A stretch of DNA of 25,384 bases, taken from positions 1 to 25,384 of IMG/VR virus record IMGVR_UViG_3300025941_001114; one strand, 5' to 3'. Positions 21,835 to 25,384 of the stretch are shown in pieces. The DNA comes from a virus. The position numbers and the translations under genes were made by a program. The number at the start of each line of letters is the position of its first letter. The first letter of the stretch is position 1. The notes beneath the pieces were generated by a model. That model worked only from the letters and a program-made list of their open reading frames with translations, was not told where the DNA came from and did not search any database.

Positions 21835-23465
21835 GCCGCGGCCTCGTCCATCAACGACAACGCCGCGAGCTCGTCCGCCTCGTAGGCTTCCCACGCCGGG
21901 CCCGCGTCCCCATCGATCACCGTCAACCCTTTGAGCTCGAACGCCGCGCCATGTTGCGCCGCATAGCCGCGGGCGATTGTCAACGACAGGCGCATCGTCT
22001 GCGCGACAAACACCGCGTGGTCCCCGTAGAAGTCGCGGAGGCCGGCTTTCCACCCGTCGACGTCGCTGGCATGCTTCCGTCCGAGCTTCTCCACGGCTAC
22101 GCGTTCCCGTCGGAGGCAGCGCACCGCGTTGTCGTGCACGGCCAGCATGGCTTTGAGGTTCGCGCGGGCGTTCTGCGGTGGCGAGGGCTGATTCGCCGGC
22201 GTCCCGCCCGCGTTTCCGGGCTTGTTGTCGCTTTCCGAGAGCTTGTCGAGCTCCGCGTCTGGATTCAGGTCGAGCAAGAGCGTCCGGACCTCGCTGGGTC
22301 GCATCGAGCGGTTGCGGACCACCTTTTCGATGAATTCCCCGGTCTGCGCCGGATCCCCGCGGAGGAGCTCGCGCAGATCGAACTTCACGAAGTAGGTGTC
22401 CTTCGCGAGAATCAGATCCCGCTGGATCGCCTGCTCGAACGTGCGCGCCAGGGGACGGATACAGCCCACGACGTGATCGATCGCGTCCTGGTAGGCGGAG
22501 GCGTAGCCGCCCGATGTGGCGGACCGGACCATGAGCTTGCGCGGGGAGATGCGCAGCCACCGCGCGACCTCGAACACGGTCCACTCGCGCGCGAGCATCA
22601 TCTGCGCCTTGTCGGGTTCGACCGCGAGATTGGCGATCTTGATGTCGTCCGGGACGAGCATGAGGCCGAAGCTGTTCTCGACGCCGCCGGCGAAGCGGGA
22701 GATGCTCTTGTGCAGCGCGTCCTCGTCTTCGTCGTCCTTGTCGCCGGCGTAGGTGGCGATCATCGCCGCCGTCATGCCCGACTTGAAGAACTTCCCCGCC
22801 GCGCGTTCCGCCGCCAGCGAGATCCCAACGCCACTGACCGCAAAGGACATCATCGATTGGCTGGCCAGGGGGTCGGTCCCAATGTCCCGGACGACGTGCA
22901 TTTCCTGCCAGCTGATATAGCGATCGGGTCGGCCGTTGCCTTCGATCAATTTGTAGCGGATCCGCCCGCTCGGGAGGCGTTCGGGGAACACCCGATCGGG
23001 ATGCCGCGGCAACAGCTGGGAGAGAAAGCCTTTCGGCCCGTCGACGATCTCCGCGTAGGCCTGCCCGCGCATGAGGAATTGCGCCACCTGGCCCGCGAAG
23101 TACTCCGTCGCCGTCTGATAGTCGTTCGGCGCCCACTGGAGCATGTAGGCGAGATCACCGATGCCGCCGGCGGCCCACTCGGCGGCACTGCCCCGAATGC
23201 GATCCTTCCCCCCGTCCGATCGCGCCTTGAACGTCTGCGCGGGGAGCGTGGCGAGGTCGTACGCGATCGTGTTGACGCCGCAGTACATCGCTGACAGCGT
23301 CTTCGCGAGCTCCGGCGTCACTTCCATGCCGCTCGCCGCGAGCGCGGAGAGCCAGAGATCGGGCACGGGGTCCCCGCCGAAGAAGGCGTTGGTGTACTCC
23401 TGGGCGCTGCCGGCGCGCACCCGTCGCGGCGCCGCGAGACTTGAGATGCGCGTGTGAAATCCCAT
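21831..23465 (-). CDS. Portal protein (HK97/lambda-type)
   Basis: A 544-residue protein whose ATG directly follows the preceding stop and has AGGAAGAG five bases upstream. The text LSAMYCGVNTIAYDLATLPA, YFAGQVAQFLMRGQAYAEIV, the R-H-P-D-R-V-x-P loop, a Y-I-S-W-Q-E-M-H-V-x-R segment and the central helix with SLAAERAAGKFFKSGMTAA are family features of phage portals (HK97 type). The later parts FEVARWLRISPRKLMVRSAT, GYASAYQDAIDHVVGCIRPL and DLRELLRGDPAQTGEFIEKV are also in the expected order. The dodecamer is the DNA channel and binds the terminase. Residues from about 410 extend beyond the core, with a P/N/Q-rich linker then a helical end; this is longer than in many homologues. Confidence 0.93.
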   Translation of the reverse strand: MGFHTRISSLAAPRRVRAGSAQEYTNAFFGGDPVPDLWLSALAASGMEVTPELAKTLSAMYCGVNTIAYDLATLPAQTFKARSDGGKDRIRGSAAEWAAGGIGDLAYMLQWAPNDYQTATEYFAGQVAQFLMRGQAYAEIVDGPKGFLSQLLPRHPDRVFPERLPSGRIRYKLIEGNGRPDRYISWQEMHVVRDIGTDPLASQSMMSFAVSGVGISLAAERAAGKFFKSGMTAAMIATYAGDKDDEDEDALHKSISRFAGGVENSFGLMLVPDDIKIANLAVEPDKAQMMLAREWTVFEVARWLRISPRKLMVRSATSGGYASAYQDAIDHVVGCIRPLARTFEQAIQRDLILAKDTYFVKFDLRELLRGDPAQTGEFIEKVVRNRSMRPSEVRTLLLDLNPDAELDKLSESDNKPGNAGGTPANQPSPPQNARANLKAMLAVHDNAVRCLRRERVAVEKLGRKHASDVDGWKAGLRDFYGDHAVFVAQTMRLSLTIARGYAAQHGAAFELKGLTVIDGDAGPAWEAYEADELAALSLMDEAAA

Positions 23466-23696
23466 TCAGACTCTTCCTGTGCAGATGCGCGCGTACTCGC
23501 CGGTGAGACGTTGGCACAGCTTCCACCGGGCCCCGTCGGCATCCACATACCGGTCGACGTCGCGATCCGTGACGAACACGAGTTTGACGTCCGCAGCCAG
23601 CGGGACACGGACCCGACAGCCGTCGATGATGCGGATCTCCGAGGTGAACGCCTCCACAATCGGTAACGCCGCGACGGTCTCGGCTGTCCACGTCAT
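23466..23696 (-). CDS. Hypothetical 76-aa protein before portal
   Basis: A 76-residue protein whose ATG overlaps the previous small ORF as ATGA and whose stop is followed immediately by the portal ATG. It shows a beta-alpha character: EAFTSEIRIIDGCRVRVPLA, then ADVKLVFVTDRDVDRYVDAD and the WKLCQRLTGEYARICTG end. No known domain was recognised. The position suggests it is translated with the portal and could be a small packaging or assembly factor, by inference. Confidence 0.6.
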   Translation of the reverse strand: MTWTAETVAALPIVEAFTSEIRIIDGCRVRVPLAADVKLVFVTDRDVDRYVDADGARWKLCQRLTGEYARICTGRV

Positions 23697-23782
23697 CGCG
23701 AAGCCAGGTCGGCGCCTGCGGTACGGGAGGACGTGGCGTCGTCCATCGTTCTCCGGCGCGAATGCATCTTGATCGTCGTCAT
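23693..23782 (-). CDS. Possible 29-aa microprotein
   Basis: A short frame in the terminase-portal gap. Its ATG overlaps the stop of the membrane protein upstream (TGATG), its stop overlaps the next ATG (ATGA), and AAGGA stands about six bases before the start. The peptide (MTTIKMHSRRRTMDDATSSR at the front) is basic and Ser/Thr-rich. The tight double overlap is the main support. Bases 23711 to 23760 belong to the imperfect repeat shared with 12489 to 12538. Confidence 0.45.
   Translation of the reverse strand: MTTIKMHSRRRTMDDATSSRTAGADLASR
23711..23760. repeat. 50-bp imperfect repeat, copy B
   Basis: Same orientation as the copy at 12489 to 12538 with 40 of 50 bases identical. It lies inside the 29-aa ORF and just upstream of the 76-aa ORF. 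Confidence 0.55.
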
Positions 23783-24012
23783 CACTTGTCCTTCCGGTGC
23801 ACGGCCACAGACGGCGCCCGCTCCGTAAAAAACGGACGTCTCGGTGGGAGATACATCCACAGCATCACCACCCCGGGCACGATCCCGGCCGCCGGCGGCC
23901 AGACCTGCCAGCATCCCCACGCGATCAGCCCGAGCGCGGTGTAAATCGCGACCTCTTCGATCCCGACCACGGAGCCGATGGCGGCGCCGATGGCGTGCAG
24001 GCGGTCACGCAT
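23782..24012 (-). CDS. Two-helix small membrane protein
   Basis: A 76-residue protein that starts 8 bases inside the terminase gene. Residues about 20 to 36 (VAIYTALGLIAWGCWQV) and about 40 to 55 (AAGIVPGVVMLWMYL) are hydrophobic, separated by a short WPP turn, and the C-terminus is basic (PPRRPFFTER...HRKDK). It should span the membrane twice. Small two-helix proteins next to terminase genes sometimes are holins or anti-receptor factors, but no family is recognised and its location far from lysis genes makes the role open. Confidence 0.65.
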   Translation of the reverse strand: MRDRLHAIGAAIGSVVGIEEVAIYTALGLIAWGCWQVWPPAAGIVPGVVMLWMYLPPRRPFFTERAPSVAVHRKDK

Positions 24013-25384
24013 CGGGCGTCACCGGTGCGGGGGGCGTCGTGGGGGGCAGCGGGGAGATCCAGCCGCCCGGCGTCCAGACGCGCGCCGCCCGCGCCTTGCG
24101 CCGCGTCTTCTGCCCGAGCTCTGCCAACCGCCAGCCGATGATCGTCGCCATCAGGGGGTCGATCCGGCCGCGGCTGCGCTTTTTGACCGGGTAGATGTTG
24201 TCCTTGCCGTCCCGTTGGACCACGGCGTTCGCGTTGCACCACGCCATCAGGGGACAGCCGTTCGCGTCGACCATGCCTTCGAGCACGGACGCCTCGTAAT
24301 CGAGGGCGGCTTTGCTCATGCCCGCGTAGGTTTGCGGCACGAGCACGACTTGCTCTTTGTCGAAGCCGTCGGTGTCGATCAGATCGTCGACGACTTGATC
24401 CGCGTGCCACGGATCGAAGCCGATCTGCTCAATCTTGACCTGCGTCCGGAGTCCCTTGAGGACCTCGCGAATGACGGTCTGATTCAACCGGACGCCGTCG
24501 ACCGGAATCAGGTACCCCTGCTCCGCCCAGGTGCCGTACGGGGCGCGATCGCGGCGGCTGCGCTCGAGTAGGGTGTCCCGCGGCGTCCACACCCACCGCA
24601 GGAGGCGCCAGCGGGCGTGGGTGTCGCTCGGGGGAAACACGGCCACCATCGCGCAGAGGTCAATCGAGGACGCCAGATCGACACCCACCCAGCAGGATTC
24701 GTGCGCGAGTTCGGCCGCGAAGACCTCCGGGGTCAGCGACGACTGCCCCTGGCGCCAGCCGTCGATGGAGAGCCACGGCGCATCGGTGTTGACCCACAGA
24801 TTGAGGCGCTTCTGTTTGTAGGCGGCGGCCGCGGCCGGCATGTGGGTCGCTTTGGCGACCAGCGCGTGCAGATCGTCCGGCTTGATCGAGATGCCGTAGT
24901 TGGGATTCGCTTTGCGCGCCGTCGCCTCGAGCGTCCAGTCGTCCCCGAGGTCCGCGTGTGCCACAAACGCGAAGAAGGTCTCGTCGGTGAGGATCTGATC
25001 GAGGATCTTGCAGGCGTAGTCGTGCTGATCGCCGCACGGGGAGACGGGGTCGTCACCCGCGGTGGTGATCTGGAACGTGAGGGGTTGACGACGCGCGCCC
25101 GTCGCGGTCTCCATCACATCGAGGAGTTCCCGCGTCTTGAGGATGTGGAATTCGTCGATGCAGATGAAGTTCGGATTGAGGCCGTCTTCGGGGTTCGCGC
25201 CCAGCGGCTCGAGCTTCGAGGCGGTGTCCACGCGGTGGAGGTTCCGCGCCATCACCTTGACGCGCGCCTTTAAGCCGCTCGACTGCACGAGCTTTTTCGC
25301 GTCCTTAAAGACCAACATCGCTTGAGAACGCTTACTCGCGAGGCAATACCCCTCAGCTCCGGGCTCGCCGTCGAAGAACGTCAC
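24005..25384 (-). CDS. terL: Terminase large subunit, 5' end missing
   Basis: A 459-residue fragment whose start lies beyond the right edge of the window; the GTG at the edge is only the first codon visible. The ATPase Walker A region (normally in the first 100 to 150 residues) is absent. Seen here are EGYCLASKRSQAMLVFKDAK, a C-motif-like region, and the Walker B/catalytic ICIDEFH at 74 to 80. Nuclease-domain carboxylates fit GVDLASSIDLCAMVAVF, IGFDPWHADQVVDDLI and GRIDPLMATIIGW near the end. These are typical of HK97/lambda-type large terminases, which cut and pump the genome into proheads. The C-terminus is proline-rich. Confidence 0.92.
   Translation of the reverse strand: MTFFDGEPGAEGYCLASKRSQAMLVFKDAKKLVQSSGLKARVKVMARNLHRVDTASKLEPLGANPEDGLNPNFICIDEFHILKTRELLDVMETATGARRQPLTFQITTAGDDPVSPCGDQHDYACKILDQILTDETFFAFVAHADLGDDWTLEATARKANPNYGISIKPDDLHALVAKATHMPAAAAAYKQKRLNLWVNTDAPWLSIDGWRQGQSSLTPEVFAAELAHESCWVGVDLASSIDLCAMVAVFPPSDTHARWRLLRWVWTPRDTLLERSRRDRAPYGTWAEQGYLIPVDGVRLNQTVIREVLKGLRTQVKIEQIGFDPWHADQVVDDLIDTDGFDKEQVVLVPQTYAGMSKAALDYEASVLEGMVDANGCPLMAWCNANAVVQRDGKDNIYPVKKRSRGRIDPLMATIIGWRLAELGQKTRRKARAARVWTPGGWISPLPPTTPPAPVTPDA

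Noticed and set aside
21691-23136. 481-codon minus-strand frame
   Set aside because: It overlaps the portal gene in another phase. Only its last 47 codons (the zinc ribbon from the GTG at 21834) look real.
21951-23294. 447-codon plus-strand frame
   Set aside because: Antisense shadow of the portal gene, low-complexity R/E/V-rich translation.
23824-23839. TCCGT-A5/6-ACGGA inverted repeat as a terminator
   Set aside because: The T-run is in the loop rather than after the stem and it lies inside the coding sequence of the two-helix membrane protein.
1-25384. tRNA, rRNA, CRISPR array, integrase or insertion sequence
   Set aside because: Looked for cloverleaf-like elements, regular spaced repeats and transposase or recombinase motifs; none was seen.

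Overview
The window is a late (structural) gene block of a tailed dsDNA bacteriophage or prophage. It looks siphovirus-like: an HK97-type capsid and portal, a head-to-tail connector series, a single tail tube candidate, a frameshifted tail assembly chaperone and a very long tape measure protein. No sheath, integrase, lysis cassette, tRNA or CRISPR was seen. The DNA is GC-rich by eye and nearly every gene is on the minus strand, so the biological order runs from the right edge to the left. Genes are packed with TGATG, ATGA or GTGA overlaps or gaps of a few bases. The host cannot be named from the sequence; GC-rich coding and the sugar-lyase tail protein only suggest a GC-rich bacterium with a surface polysaccharide.

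Right edge to middle (packaging and head): a large terminase subunit cut by the window edge; three tiny genes (one a two-helix membrane protein); the portal; a 47-residue zinc-ribbon microprotein; an S49/SppA-type prohead protease with an unusual cysteine-rich tail; then a roughly 700-base break holding the only plus-strand gene (118 aa, flanked by its own leader and a hairpin); then the HK97-fold major capsid protein. Directly before the capsid start codon lies a hairpin with a U-tract that also overlaps the Shine-Dalgarno sequence.

Middle (capsid accessory and neck): several small beta-rich-looking structural proteins of unknown exact role, including a tandem duplicated pair (166 and 169 aa), with a gp6-like connector, a head closure protein and a DUF3168-like tail terminator among them, then a small CxxH/CxxC protein, a small unknown protein and the tail tube candidate.

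Left half (tail): a strong hairpin-U7 terminator-like element; the tail assembly chaperone with a textbook -1 slippery heptamer G_GGA_AAC, a 5-base spacer and a 7-bp stem, giving a 137-aa and a 179-aa product; an HK97 gp10-like protein in an unusual place; a 1612-aa tape measure; two tail-tip proteins; a duplicated pair of micro-proteins; a 1104-aa protein that joins a tail-hub-like front to a complete-looking pectate-lyase-type beta helix (a likely depolymerase); two more structural proteins and a small membrane protein at the left edge.

The points most worth a second look are the hub-lyase fusion, the frameshift signal, the hairpin-U-tract elements placed directly before the capsid and chaperone start codons, the opposite-strand gene between protease and capsid, and the small-scale duplications.
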